A stretch of 64,000 nucleotides of DNA. Origin: Flagellimonas lutimaris (GTDB lineage Bacteria; Bacteroidota; Bacteroidia; Flavobacteriales; Flavobacteriaceae). Location of the stretch: NCBI RefSeq assembly GCF_003581615.1, contig NZ_QXFH01000070.1, forward strand, positions 62,001-126,000, written 5' to 3'. The translations under genes and the position numbers were made by a program. Positions 1 to 7,406 of this stretch are shown one piece after another; position 1 is the first letter of the stretch, and each line of letters starts with the position of its first letter. A model generated the notes under the pieces. It did not search any database. It saw only the letters and a program-made list of their open reading frames with translations, and was not told the origin of the DNA.

Positions 1-507
1 CCGCAACGGACCATGTTGGAAGAAAAACTGATGGAAGAACTTTATAAGTTCGAAGGCAACATCCTTTTTGTAAAAGGTAAAATTGAAAACCATCAGGTAC
101 AGGAAGAAATCGAAATACCCCATGGTAAAATTCTACATTATAATTTCATGAAATCCGATGAACTGGAGAAGGCTATTAATCAAAGTAAAAAAGTGCTTTG
201 CCGATCGGGATACACCACCGTGATGGATCTTGCGAAGTTAGAAAAGAAAGCCTTTTTTATTCCCACACCTGGCCAGTATGAACAAGAATATTTGGCCAAA
301 CGGATGCAAAAGCAAGGACTTGTTCCATATAGCACTCAGGAAGATTTCAAACTAAACGATTTATCCAGAATAGATGATTCTGACGGCCTAACTCAATTTG
401 AATCCGTGGTGGATTTTTCTTCGTTATTCGAAATTTTCTCCGCGGCAGAAGCCTTTTCCAAAGTAAAGGAGAACTCGGAACCTACATCCACCTCACTCTC
501 CACGTAG
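1..507 (+). CDS. C-terminal part of a glycosyltransferase (MurG/GT28-like C-terminal domain), truncated by the window edge
   Basis: The reading frame is open from the first base, so the 5' end lies outside the window. About 168 residues are visible. They look like the C-terminal Rossmann half of a GT28-type glycosyltransferase: a region of the type 'LCRSGYTTVMDLAKL' followed by 'FIPTPGQYEQEYLAKRM', where the nucleotide-sugar is normally held. This family transfers sugars from UDP-sugars to lipid or envelope acceptors. Donor and acceptor cannot be told from this part. The last 115 bases overlap the end of the convergent histidine kinase gene. The family usually ends near the 'DFSSLFEIF' stretch, so only the final 20 or so residues look like a free tail. 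Confidence 0.75.
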   Translation, partial: PQRTMLEEKLMEELYKFEGNILFVKGKIENHQVQEEIEIPHGKILHYNFMKSDELEKAINQSKKVLCRSGYTTVMDLAKLEKKAFFIPTPGQYEQEYLAKRMQKQGLVPYSTQEDFKLNDLSRIDDSDGLTQFESVVDFSSLFEIFSAAEAFSKVKENSEPTSTSLST

Positions 508-1487
508 ATTTTTTCACCATGCGCCTCCACAATATGCTTTACAATGGAGAGCCCAAGTCCTGAGCCTCCTTCCGTTCGGCTACCACTTTGATCAACACGG
601 TAAAACCGTTCAAAAAGCCTTGGGATGTGCTGTTTTGGAATTCCACCACCGTTATCGGTAACCCGAACAATCACCTTGTTTTTGATAAGATTCTCTACAC
701 TTACCTCGGTAGTTCCTTTGGGCAGGCCATATTTGATGGAATTGACCAATAAATTACTGATTACCTGCTGTATTTTATCCTTATCCCCATTTACATAAAT
801 AGGTTCGGGATATTCCATATCAAAAGTGAGGGAAATTTCCTTTTTAGCAGCTTTCATCTCCAAAAGGTCGAATGTATTTTGAATCAACTCAATGATGTCA
901 AAATCCTCTCGTTCCAACTTTAATTCACCTGCTTCAAGTTTGGTGATCAGGTCAAGGTCTTTTACAATATAAATTAAACGTTCCACCCCCTTGTTGGCAC
1001 GTTGGAGGTATTTTTTTCGAAGCTTTTTATCCTTCATCGCCCCATCCAACAAAGTCAAAATATAACCCTGTACGGTAAAGAGTGGTGTTTTTAACTCATG
1101 GGAAACATTGCCCAAAAAGTCCTTTCTGTACTCTTCCCGAATTTTAAGGGTATCAATTTCTATTTTCTTTCCTTCGGCAAATTTTTCGATTTCCTGCACC
1201 AAGGTCCTCATATCGGTGGTGACTGGTTTGGAGGAAAAGGATGATGATTCCAAAAGGGATACATCATCATAAATTCTTTTGATACGTCGGTAGATAAACC
1301 GTTCCACTCGTATTTGTATGATGGCGAAACAAATCACAAAACATATCAAGGCAAAAAGAACGATATGTGGCCAATCGATATGTTCAAGATCCGTATGGAA
1401 CCCCGCGAACACGGCAGTAATTAAAAGTGTAATAACCAGCGAAGACCTTAAGGCAAACTTGTATGATTTCCTTAACTTAATGGCCAT
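393..1487 (-). CDS. Sensor histidine kinase, PhoR-like
   Basis: Membrane sensor kinase of 364 residues that would phosphorylate the response regulator encoded just upstream. Two membrane segments (about residues 15-32 and 40-59) are followed by a dimerisation/phosphoacceptor box with His130 (FLGNVSHELKTPL), an N box around 246-250, DNGGGIP (278-284) and GSGLGLSIV (308-316), so the kinase core is complete. There is almost no periplasmic domain, as in PhoR kinases that sense through a transporter. The start codon overlaps the regulator's stop by one base (TAATG), which suggests translational coupling. The Ser/Thr/Glu-rich tail after residue 345 lies antisense to the neighbouring glycosyltransferase gene. 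PhoR is inferred from architecture, pairing and the Pho-box-like repeats near 2.25 kb. Confidence 0.9.
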   Translation of the reverse strand: MAIKLRKSYKFALRSSLVITLLITAVFAGFHTDLEHIDWPHIVLFALICFVICFAIIQIRVERFIYRRIKRIYDDVSLLESSSFSSKPVTTDMRTLVQEIEKFAEGKKIEIDTLKIREEYRKDFLGNVSHELKTPLFTVQGYILTLLDGAMKDKKLRKKYLQRANKGVERLIYIVKDLDLITKLEAGELKLEREDFDIIELIQNTFDLLEMKAAKKEISLTFDMEYPEPIYVNGDKDKIQQVISNLLVNSIKYGLPKGTTEVSVENLIKNKVIVRVTDNGGGIPKQHIPRLFERFYRVDQSGSRTEGGSGLGLSIVKHIVEAHGEKIYVESEVDVGSEFSFTLEKASAAEKISNNEEKSTTDSN

Positions 1488-2173
1488 TAGAGTACAAACT
1501 TATACCCCACGCCTTTTACGGTTTTAAAGTGGTGATCCCCGATTTTTTCGCGTAGTTTTCTAATATGAACATCTATGGTTCGGCCTCCAACAACTACTTC
1601 GTTGCCCCAAACTTTGTCCAAAATAACTTCACGTTTAAACACTTTATTGGGTTTTGAGGTCAATAGGGACAGTAGTTCAAATTCTTTTCTTGGAAGTACC
1701 ATTTCCTCGCCATTGTTTACGATTTTGTATTCTTCTCTATTGATGACAATATCACCAACCTTGACAATATCCTCTACTTCTTTATTATCATCTTTCAACC
1801 TTCTCAACAAAGCTTTTACCTTGCTCACCAAAACTTTTGGTTTTATAGGCTTGGTGATATAATCGTCTGCACCGGCATCAAATCCGGCAACTTGGGAATA
1901 GTCTTCGCCTCGGGCGGTCAGGAAAGTAATTATGGTATTTTCCAACCCAGGAGTGTTTCGGATAACTTCACATGCTTCAATACCATCCATTTCTGGCATC
2001 ATCACATCCATAATAATGAGATGAGGGCCCTTCCTCTTGGCTTTGGCCACGCCTTCCGCTCCGTTTTTGGCAGTGAATACTTCATAGCCTTCAGAAGAAA
2101 GGTTATAGCTTATAATTTCCAGAATATCAGGTTCATCGTCAACCAGTAAAATCTTAATGTCCTTGTTTTTCAT
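1487..2173 (-). CDS. Response regulator, OmpR/PhoB family
   Basis: Two-domain transcription factor: an N-terminal receiver with the acidic pair in LLVDDEP, phosphoacceptor Asp in MDVMMPEMDG (residue 56 from this start) and the conserved Lys in ITKPIKP, then a winged-helix DNA-binding domain ending in GGRTIDVHIRKLREKIG and TVKGVGYKF. I start at the ATG giving MKNKDIKILL; a start five codons upstream would leave almost no leader after the predicted promoter at 2200-2207. It forms an operon with the histidine kinase. The regulon probably includes the divergent TonB receptor, because TTAACA-like direct repeats lie between the two genes and could also give autoregulation. Confidence 0.92.
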   Translation of the reverse strand: MKNKDIKILLVDDEPDILEIISYNLSSEGYEVFTAKNGAEGVAKAKRKGPHLIIMDVMMPEMDGIEACEVIRNTPGLENTIITFLTARGEDYSQVAGFDAGADDYITKPIKPKVLVSKVKALLRRLKDDNKEVEDIVKVGDIVINREEYKIVNNGEEMVLPRKEFELLSLLTSKPNKVFKREVILDKVWGNEVVVGGRTIDVHIRKLREKIGDHHFKTVKGVGYKFVL

Positions 2174-2199
2174 GGGATGATATTTCAATGTTAATCGTC

Positions 2200-2207
2200 C
2201 AAATGTA
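2200..2207 (-). promoter_or_regulatory. -7 element of the regulator/kinase operon promoter
   Basis: The minus strand reads TACATTTG, a perfect match to the Bacteroidota -7 consensus TAnnTTTG. Transcription would start near 2196, leaving a leader of about 22 nt before the ATG at 2173. No clear -33 TTG is present at the usual distance; a TTAACG-like repeat lies upstream instead, consistent with activator dependence. Confidence 0.55.
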
Positions 2208-2233
2208 AAGATAATACACTTACGGGATAAACG

Positions 2234-2303
2234 CTTAACGTTGATTTAATCTAGTAACATTATTGTAACGCAATTGAAATAAACACTTAACATACAACTA
2301 ACA
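2234..2303 (+). promoter_or_regulatory. Pho-box-like array of TTAACA-type direct repeats
   Basis: Heptamers ending in TAACA/G occur at 2234 (CTTAACG), 2253 (AGTAACA), 2264 (TGTAACG), 2286 (CTTAACA) and 2297 (ACTAACA); weaker copies lie at 2245 (TTTAATC) and 2275 (TGAAATA). From 2253 on the register is 11 bp throughout. Known PhoB and PhoP boxes are direct repeats with 11-bp period, and the Bacillus PhoP half-site is TTAACA. The last repeat ends 20 bp before a -7-like element (TTTCTTTG, 2324-2331) of the TonB receptor gene, where an activator would replace the -33 box. Confidence 0.6.
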
Positions 2304-2323
2304 CGGCTTTTACAACCTACCTG

Positions 2324-2331
2324 TTTCTTTG
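2324..2331 (+). promoter_or_regulatory. Probable -7 element of the TonB receptor gene
   Basis: TTTCTTTG matches TAnnTTTG at all but one base. It lies just downstream of the TTAACA-type repeats and about 28 bases before the ATG at 2360. Confidence 0.35.
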
Positions 2332-2359
2332 CCCCAAAATTAATCCTACAGAGTAGCGT

Positions 2360-5185
2360 ATGAAAACCTATTTAATATTGGCCTTTTCTTTTTTCACTTT
2401 AATGCTTACCGCACAAGAAAACGGTAGCGTTGTGGGAAAACTTACAGATAAGGAACTTAACGATGACCCTCTACCTTTTGCTAATGTCCTGATAAAAGGT
2501 ACCACTATGGGTACTACTTCGGATTTTGATGGTCTTTTCCAGATTGCTGATGTTGAACCCGGAACCTATACTTTGGTATTTAGCTTCTTGGGATATGAAA
2601 CTTTGGAAATCCCAAATGTTGTGATCGAGGCGGGAAAAGTTACGGAGATAAATGCTGGTCTTGGCGCTAGTAGTGTGGGGCTGGATGAAGTTGTCGTAAC
2701 CACTACAGCGAGCAAAGACTCTGAAATAGCATTATTGCTACAGCAAAAAAATGCTTTGGTGATGCAAGAGGCCATCAGCGCAGAGGCACTTACCCTAAAA
2801 GGTATCGATGATGCTGCAGCGGCTGTGGCGCAAATATCTGGTATTTCCAAACAGCAAGGATCTAGCAATGTATATGTTAGAGGTTTGGGCGATCGCTACC
2901 AGAATACCACTATGAACGGTCTGTCATTGCCTTCCAACGATGTGAACAAGAAAAATATCAACTTGGACTTGTTTGGGTCAAGTATAATTGAAAACGTAGC
3001 GGTAAGCAAAGCGTATAGCCCAACTTTTTATGGGGATTTTGCCGCAGGTAATGTAAATGTAGATTCTAAGGAGTATACCGGAGATGGATATATTGAGGTT
3101 TCTTTAGGTGGCGGAATCAACACCAATGCTGCCGGTGAAGAATTCTTGAAAAGCGAGGGAACCAGTGATTTTGGTTTTTACAACAGATATGATAACGACC
3201 CGTTTGCAGTTGTGCTATCACATGGAGTAGACCCAGAATCTTCTTGGGAACCCATCAATATTAATGGAGCTATTGAAGGAGGATACTCTTTCAATTTCAA
3301 CGATGATGAATCAAGATTGAGCTTTTTTGGAGCGGCAAGCTTTTCCAACGGATATGAAATTTGGGAAGGTCCTGCAAGAGATTTCACCAACGTTTTGAAA
3401 ATCGATTTCCCAAATGTTCGTGAATATGCTTACAAAACAACTACAACTGCACTAGGAAATATTTCGTACAGAATCAACAGTGAAAACAAGATTAAGTTCA
3501 ACTCCCTTTTTGTAAACAGTGCTGCTGACCGTGTTGGATATTACGGTGTAAACGGACAAGGTACCAACAGGGATGCCATCCTTAATACAGATGAAGGTTT
3601 TTATGTAATGAACGTTCAGTTCAATCAGGATATGATTTTTGTTAATCAGTTGACCGGACAGCATGTTTTTGATGAGAAATTGACTTTTGATTGGGGTGTA
3701 GGTTTTAACAAGGTATTCTCCGATGAGCCGGATAGAAAAAGAATCACTTTGGAGAACTATCACTACGCATTGGATAATGACAATACTACCAATCCTGTTT
3801 TCTATACCAACATACCTTTTGATAACCAAAGGTTTTTCCAAAGCATCGAAGATGACGAATTGAACAGCTTTATGAACCTAGGGTATCAGGCTTCAGAAAA
3901 AGTAAAGTTCAACTTTGGATACAATGGACGAAGAAAAGAACGTAGGTTCAATAGTATAAGATATGGTTACGATATCCAAGATAGGGACAACACACCTATC
4001 AGCGACGTTAACAATCTCGATCCTATTTTTGATGTAACCAACATCAATATTCCTGATGGCGAAGGGCTTTGGAACACTATAGTATTGAATCCTATTAGCA
4101 ATGAAATCGGAAACACCAACAGACCTGGTCTTCCTGAAAATACGTATAAAGGAAACTTGAATATCCATGCACTTTATGCAACAGCCGAATTGGGTCTTAC
4201 CGAAAAATTCAGCATTGTTCCAGGTTTGCGCGTCGAATCTTATAGTCAAAAAGTAGTTTACGACGTAATCAACATCAATGCTACCGATCCTGGTTTTAGA
4301 GAGGTTTATGAAAATATTTTCTTGCCAAGTTTAAACGCTAAGTATTCCCTTACAGAAAATTCTAACTTAAGGGCAAGTTTTAGTAAAACAGCATCGTTTC
4401 CAGAATTTAAGGAAGCTGCACCCTTTGTTTACGAGTCGGTAACTCAAAGAGTAGGTGGTAACCCTGACCTATTGGGAGGACTCGATGGAAATGGACCAAC
4501 TTATTCGGACATCTACAACTACGACCTTAAATACGAATGGTTCTTGGAAAGAGGCGAAATAATTTCTGTCGCTGCTTTCGCCAAAACCATTAAAGATCCT
4601 GTAAACCGAGTTGTTGCAGCCGATGCGACCGGTACACAACGTTATTTTAGAACAGGGGAGCAAGCTGATGTTTATGGGGTAGAATTGGAACTGCGTAAAA
4701 ACTTACTAATGGATGCGGATGAAAACGCCATCGTTTCAGCTGGTGTCAATGCAGCATATACCCATACCGAGCAAGACTTAAGAGATATCCCCGCTGGTTC
4801 GGAAAACACATTCGGAACCAATTTTGATCGTGACTCTGATGAACTTGAAGGTGCATCACCTTTTATCATAAACGCTGATTTGAACTATAGCCCGGTATTT
4901 GGAAGCTATAAACCAAAAGCCACAGTAGCTTTCTCTTATTTCTCTGATCGCATTTTTTCATTGGGAGCAGGTAGCTTAGGAAACATTGTGGAAAGAGCCG
5001 TACCTACATTGAATTTTGTTTGGCAAAATTCCTTCGGTGAGCATTTTGAAGCAAACCTTTCCGCAAAAAATATTTTAGATCCAGATATCTCATTGGTTAG
5101 GGAAGGTACCGGAATCGGAGATGTCATCATACGAGAGTATAACCTTGGGGTTAACGTTGGGCTAACCCTTAAATATAAATTTTAA
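2360..5185 (+). CDS. TonB-dependent receptor with carboxypeptidase-regulatory-like N-terminal domain
   Basis: Outer-membrane active transporter of 941 residues. A signal peptide (cleaved near LTAQ-EN) is followed by a carboxypeptidase-D-regulatory-like domain (about 24-110), a plug domain (about 125-235, with NVYVRGLGDRYQ) and a long beta-barrel that ends in an aromatic residue (LTLKYKF), as needed for BAM insertion. It sits 21 bases upstream of a beta-helix lipoprotein with which it is probably co-transcribed. The divergent PhoB-like regulator and the Pho-box-like repeats upstream suggest induction by phosphate limitation, so a phosphorus compound is the likeliest ligand. That substrate is inference; the sequence alone does not show it. 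Confidence 0.9.
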   Translation: MKTYLILAFSFFTLMLTAQENGSVVGKLTDKELNDDPLPFANVLIKGTTMGTTSDFDGLFQIADVEPGTYTLVFSFLGYETLEIPNVVIEAGKVTEINAGLGASSVGLDEVVVTTTASKDSEIALLLQQKNALVMQEAISAEALTLKGIDDAAAAVAQISGISKQQGSSNVYVRGLGDRYQNTTMNGLSLPSNDVNKKNINLDLFGSSIIENVAVSKAYSPTFYGDFAAGNVNVDSKEYTGDGYIEVSLGGGINTNAAGEEFLKSEGTSDFGFYNRYDNDPFAVVLSHGVDPESSWEPININGAIEGGYSFNFNDDESRLSFFGAASFSNGYEIWEGPARDFTNVLKIDFPNVREYAYKTTTTALGNISYRINSENKIKFNSLFVNSAADRVGYYGVNGQGTNRDAILNTDEGFYVMNVQFNQDMIFVNQLTGQHVFDEKLTFDWGVGFNKVFSDEPDRKRITLENYHYALDNDNTTNPVFYTNIPFDNQRFFQSIEDDELNSFMNLGYQASEKVKFNFGYNGRRKERRFNSIRYGYDIQDRDNTPISDVNNLDPIFDVTNINIPDGEGLWNTIVLNPISNEIGNTNRPGLPENTYKGNLNIHALYATAELGLTEKFSIVPGLRVESYSQKVVYDVININATDPGFREVYENIFLPSLNAKYSLTENSNLRASFSKTASFPEFKEAAPFVYESVTQRVGGNPDLLGGLDGNGPTYSDIYNYDLKYEWFLERGEIISVAAFAKTIKDPVNRVVAADATGTQRYFRTGEQADVYGVELELRKNLLMDADENAIVSAGVNAAYTHTEQDLRDIPAGSENTFGTNFDRDSDELEGASPFIINADLNYSPVFGSYKPKATVAFSYFSDRIFSLGAGSLGNIVERAVPTLNFVWQNSFGEHFEANLSAKNILDPDISLVREGTGIGDVIIREYNLGVNVGLTLKYKF

Positions 5186-5205
5186 TTCTTTCTAAATTCT
5201 TACAA

Positions 5206-6405
5206 ATGAAAAACAAGTTTTTATTTTTAGGTATAGCCGCTGCACTATTCATTGCATGTGAAGCTGACGATACCTCCGATATTGTTATCAACGATAGCAG
5301 TGTTACAAACAATACCACCAACAATACAACCGGAGGTGGCTCAGAGACCACTACTGTAAACCTGAGTGGTGTGTACACTTCAGATCTATCTTTAGATGCT
5401 GATACCGAGTACATTGTTACAGGTCCAGTTCTTATTGCTGACGGAGCAACAATGATCGTACCTGCCGGTATGACCATTAAAGCCGAGCCAGTAGGAGTAA
5501 ATGCCTACATTGCAATTCAACAAGGTGCAAAAATCGTTGCTAACGGTACTGCTTCCAATCCAATCGTATTTACTTCAAATGCAGCAAATCCAAGCTCAGG
5601 AAACTGGGGTGGAATAGTACTTTGTGGTAAGGCACCTATCAACTCAACTGCAGATGGTTCAGTAGATACGGCAACAACAGAAGTTGGAGGTTTGTCTTTC
5701 GGTGGAAACACTCCGGGAGATGATTCTGGAAGTCTTCAGTATGTTCGTATCGAGTATGCAGGTGGTGCCATTGATGGTAACGCTGAGTTAAATGGACTTT
5801 CTGTTTACGGAGTTGGTACGGGAACCACTATCGATTATGTTGAAGTTTATGAAGGCTCTGATGACGGATTCGAATTCTTTGGTGGTACTGTTGAAGCAAG
5901 CCACTTGGTAGTTGTAAATTCAGAGGATGATTCCATTGACTGGACAGAAGGATTCGTGGGATCATTGACAGATGTTTACGTACAGCACGGAACTAGCCAC
6001 GACAAAGCTTTTGAGTGCGATGGTTACAATACGGACTTCAGTAACGAAGGTGGGTATTTCTCTGCTCCTACTGTAACCAACGTAACAATTGTTGGTGTTA
6101 ATGATGGAACCAGTGAAGCTATCAGACTAAGAGCTGGTACTCAAGGTACGTTCACCAATGTTGTTTTCAACGACTTTGATGAGGCATTTGATTTGGATGG
6201 TGATGCAGGTGACAACCCAACCGGACAAGGTGTATTGGACGACCTACTAAATGCTGTAGATGTAACGTTCAACAATGTTACCACTACTTTGAAGAACGAT
6301 ACCGGAGAAGTTTTCAACGAATCAGACTTCATTACAGGTGTTGGTAATGGTACAGGAACCGATATTGCAACTTGGGGAGCTGGTTGGACGGTTGGTATCA
6401 ACTAG
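5206..6405 (+). CDS. Surface lipoprotein with repetitive, probably beta-helical fold
   Basis: Protein of 399 residues with a lipoprotein signal (lipobox LFIAC, Cys17), an Asn/Thr-rich linker (about 25-50) and then a Gly/Asp/Val-rich repetitive region with many NxVxFxN and DYVEVYEGSDDG-like strand-turn units, typical of a right-handed parallel beta-helix. No catalytic motif is recognised. Proteins of this kind commonly follow a TonB receptor gene in Flavobacteriia. Here the gap is only 21 bases and a terminator follows, so the two form one unit. It may bind the receptor's substrate at the cell surface, or be a phosphate-starvation lipoprotein; both are inference. Confidence 0.8.
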   Translation: MKNKFLFLGIAAALFIACEADDTSDIVINDSSVTNNTTNNTTGGGSETTTVNLSGVYTSDLSLDADTEYIVTGPVLIADGATMIVPAGMTIKAEPVGVNAYIAIQQGAKIVANGTASNPIVFTSNAANPSSGNWGGIVLCGKAPINSTADGSVDTATTEVGGLSFGGNTPGDDSGSLQYVRIEYAGGAIDGNAELNGLSVYGVGTGTTIDYVEVYEGSDDGFEFFGGTVEASHLVVVNSEDDSIDWTEGFVGSLTDVYVQHGTSHDKAFECDGYNTDFSNEGGYFSAPTVTNVTIVGVNDGTSEAIRLRAGTQGTFTNVVFNDFDEAFDLDGDAGDNPTGQGVLDDLLNAVDVTFNNVTTTLKNDTGEVFNESDFITGVGNGTGTDIATWGAGWTVGIN

Positions 6406-6429
6406 TAAAATTCCTTTTAAAATATAAAG

Positions 6430-6459
6430 AGCCCTCGACTTATCGGGGGCTTCTTTTTT
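6430..6459 (+). terminator. Rho-independent terminator after the TonB receptor/lipoprotein operon
   Basis: Stem AGCCCTCG / CGGGGGCT with a six-base loop (one G-T pair), followed by TTCTTTTTT. Confidence 0.8.
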
Positions 6460-6522
6460 GCATTTCATCGAAAAGTAACCCTCTATTCGTCAAACGGTTC
6501 CACTTTCGCATTGCAATTTTTA

Positions 6523-6530
6523 TATATTTG
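6523..6530 (+). promoter_or_regulatory. -7 promoter element before the first small T9SS protein
   Basis: TATATTTG is a perfect TAnnTTTG match, 27 bases before the ATG at 6558. I see no matching -33 TTG at the usual spacing. Confidence 0.5.
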
Positions 6531-6557
6531 TGGCATAGCCTTTGCATCCATTAACAT

Positions 6558-6869
6558 ATGAAGCACTTTTACCTAGTCATTCTCTTTTTTGTCTGTGCAC
6601 TTGGGTTTTCTCAGGAAAGCGCCAAGACAAGTGCGGATATTGACGGGTTTAAGCTTTATCCCAACCCAGTTACCCAAGGCAAGGTATACATCGAGACCAA
6701 GCTCAATGCTCCTAAAAAAATTCATGTATTTGATGTACTGGGAACACAAGTACTGCAAACCACTATTTTAGGAAAGGAACTCAACCTTTCCGATTTGGAT
6801 AAAGGCGTCTACATTCTTAGGGTTTTTGAGCAAAACAAAGTTGCCACTAGAAAGCTCATTGTGAAGTAG
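6558..6869 (+). CDS. Small secreted protein made almost only of a T9SS type A sorting domain
   Basis: Protein of 103 residues: a signal peptide of about 18 residues, a short linker of about 13 residues, then a complete type A C-terminal sorting domain starting at FKLYPNPVTQG and running through VFDVLGTQV, LDKGVYILRV and the C-terminal KLIVK. Such domains direct cargo through the type IX secretion system and are normally attached to a large enzyme or adhesin. Here there is no cargo domain. A paralog follows 146 bases downstream, so this looks like a tandem duplication. Its role is unknown; it could be a remnant of a larger gene or a functional small surface protein. Confidence 0.85.
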   Translation: MKHFYLVILFFVCALGFSQESAKTSADIDGFKLYPNPVTQGKVYIETKLNAPKKIHVFDVLGTQVLQTTILGKELNLSDLDKGVYILRVFEQNKVATRKLIVK

Positions 6870-7015
6870 TTCACTGCTTTTTACCCCTACCCAAAGATCC
6901 TAAACAACAATTTCCAACGCTTTACCACCTGTTTTAGTGTTTTCACAACATAATATGGGCAACATTACACTGTTTACCTACTTTTATATTGCACATATAC
7001 CCCAAATCTGCTTTT

Positions 7016-7339
7016 ATGAAGAAAATCTACTTTGTTTTACTTATGGCTTTACCATTACTTTCTTTCGGTCAAGATCTGGTTACAGTGAACAATGAACCTG
7101 TTCAAGAGCTCAAGGGTTTTAAAATGTACCCTAATCCAGCCTACGGGAATGAAGTCTATATCACTACAGAATCCAATGGAACCAAACAAATCAAGATTTA
7201 TGATGTTTTTGGAGAGGTAGTGCTAACCAATAGAATAACCACAAACACTTTAGATATATCCAGATTGGTTCCAGGTGTTTATGTACTCCAAGTAACGGAA
7301 CGCAAAAAAACCATGACCAGAAAGCTGGTCGTAAAATAA
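7016..7339 (+). CDS. Second small protein made of a T9SS type A sorting domain
   Basis: Paralog of the gene at 6558 with the same plan: signal peptide (MKKIYFVLLMALPLLSFG), a short acidic linker, and a sorting domain from FKMYPNPAYG through KIYDVFGEV and LVPGVYVLQV to KLVVK. I start at the ATG of MKKIYF; an upstream in-frame start would add nine residues before the signal peptide. A TACTTTTA element 29 bases upstream of the ATG resembles a -7 box, so the gene may have its own promoter. It ends before a strong terminator. Function is unknown. Confidence 0.85.
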   Translation: MKKIYFVLLMALPLLSFGQDLVTVNNEPVQELKGFKMYPNPAYGNEVYITTESNGTKQIKIYDVFGEVVLTNRITTNTLDISRLVPGVYVLQVTERKKTMTRKLVVK

Positions 7340-7355
7340 AAAACAACATATTTTT

Positions 7356-7388
7356 AAAGCCCTTTTCACGAAGGGCTTTTTTATTTTT
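7356..7388 (+). terminator. Rho-independent terminator after the small T9SS protein pair
   Basis: Perfect nine-base stem AAAGCCCTT / AAGGGCTTT with a TTCACG loop, followed by a T-rich run. Confidence 0.85.
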
Positions 7389-7391
7389 AGG

Positions 7392-7399
7392 TACTTTTG
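7392..7399 (+). promoter_or_regulatory. -7 promoter element of the LuxE-like gene, almost at its start codon
   Basis: TACTTTTG is a perfect TAnnTTTG match and ends only seven bases before the ATG at 7407, so the mRNA would have a leader of about four bases. It lies directly after the preceding terminator. Confidence 0.5.
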
Positions 7400-7406
7400 G
7401 ACCTGA

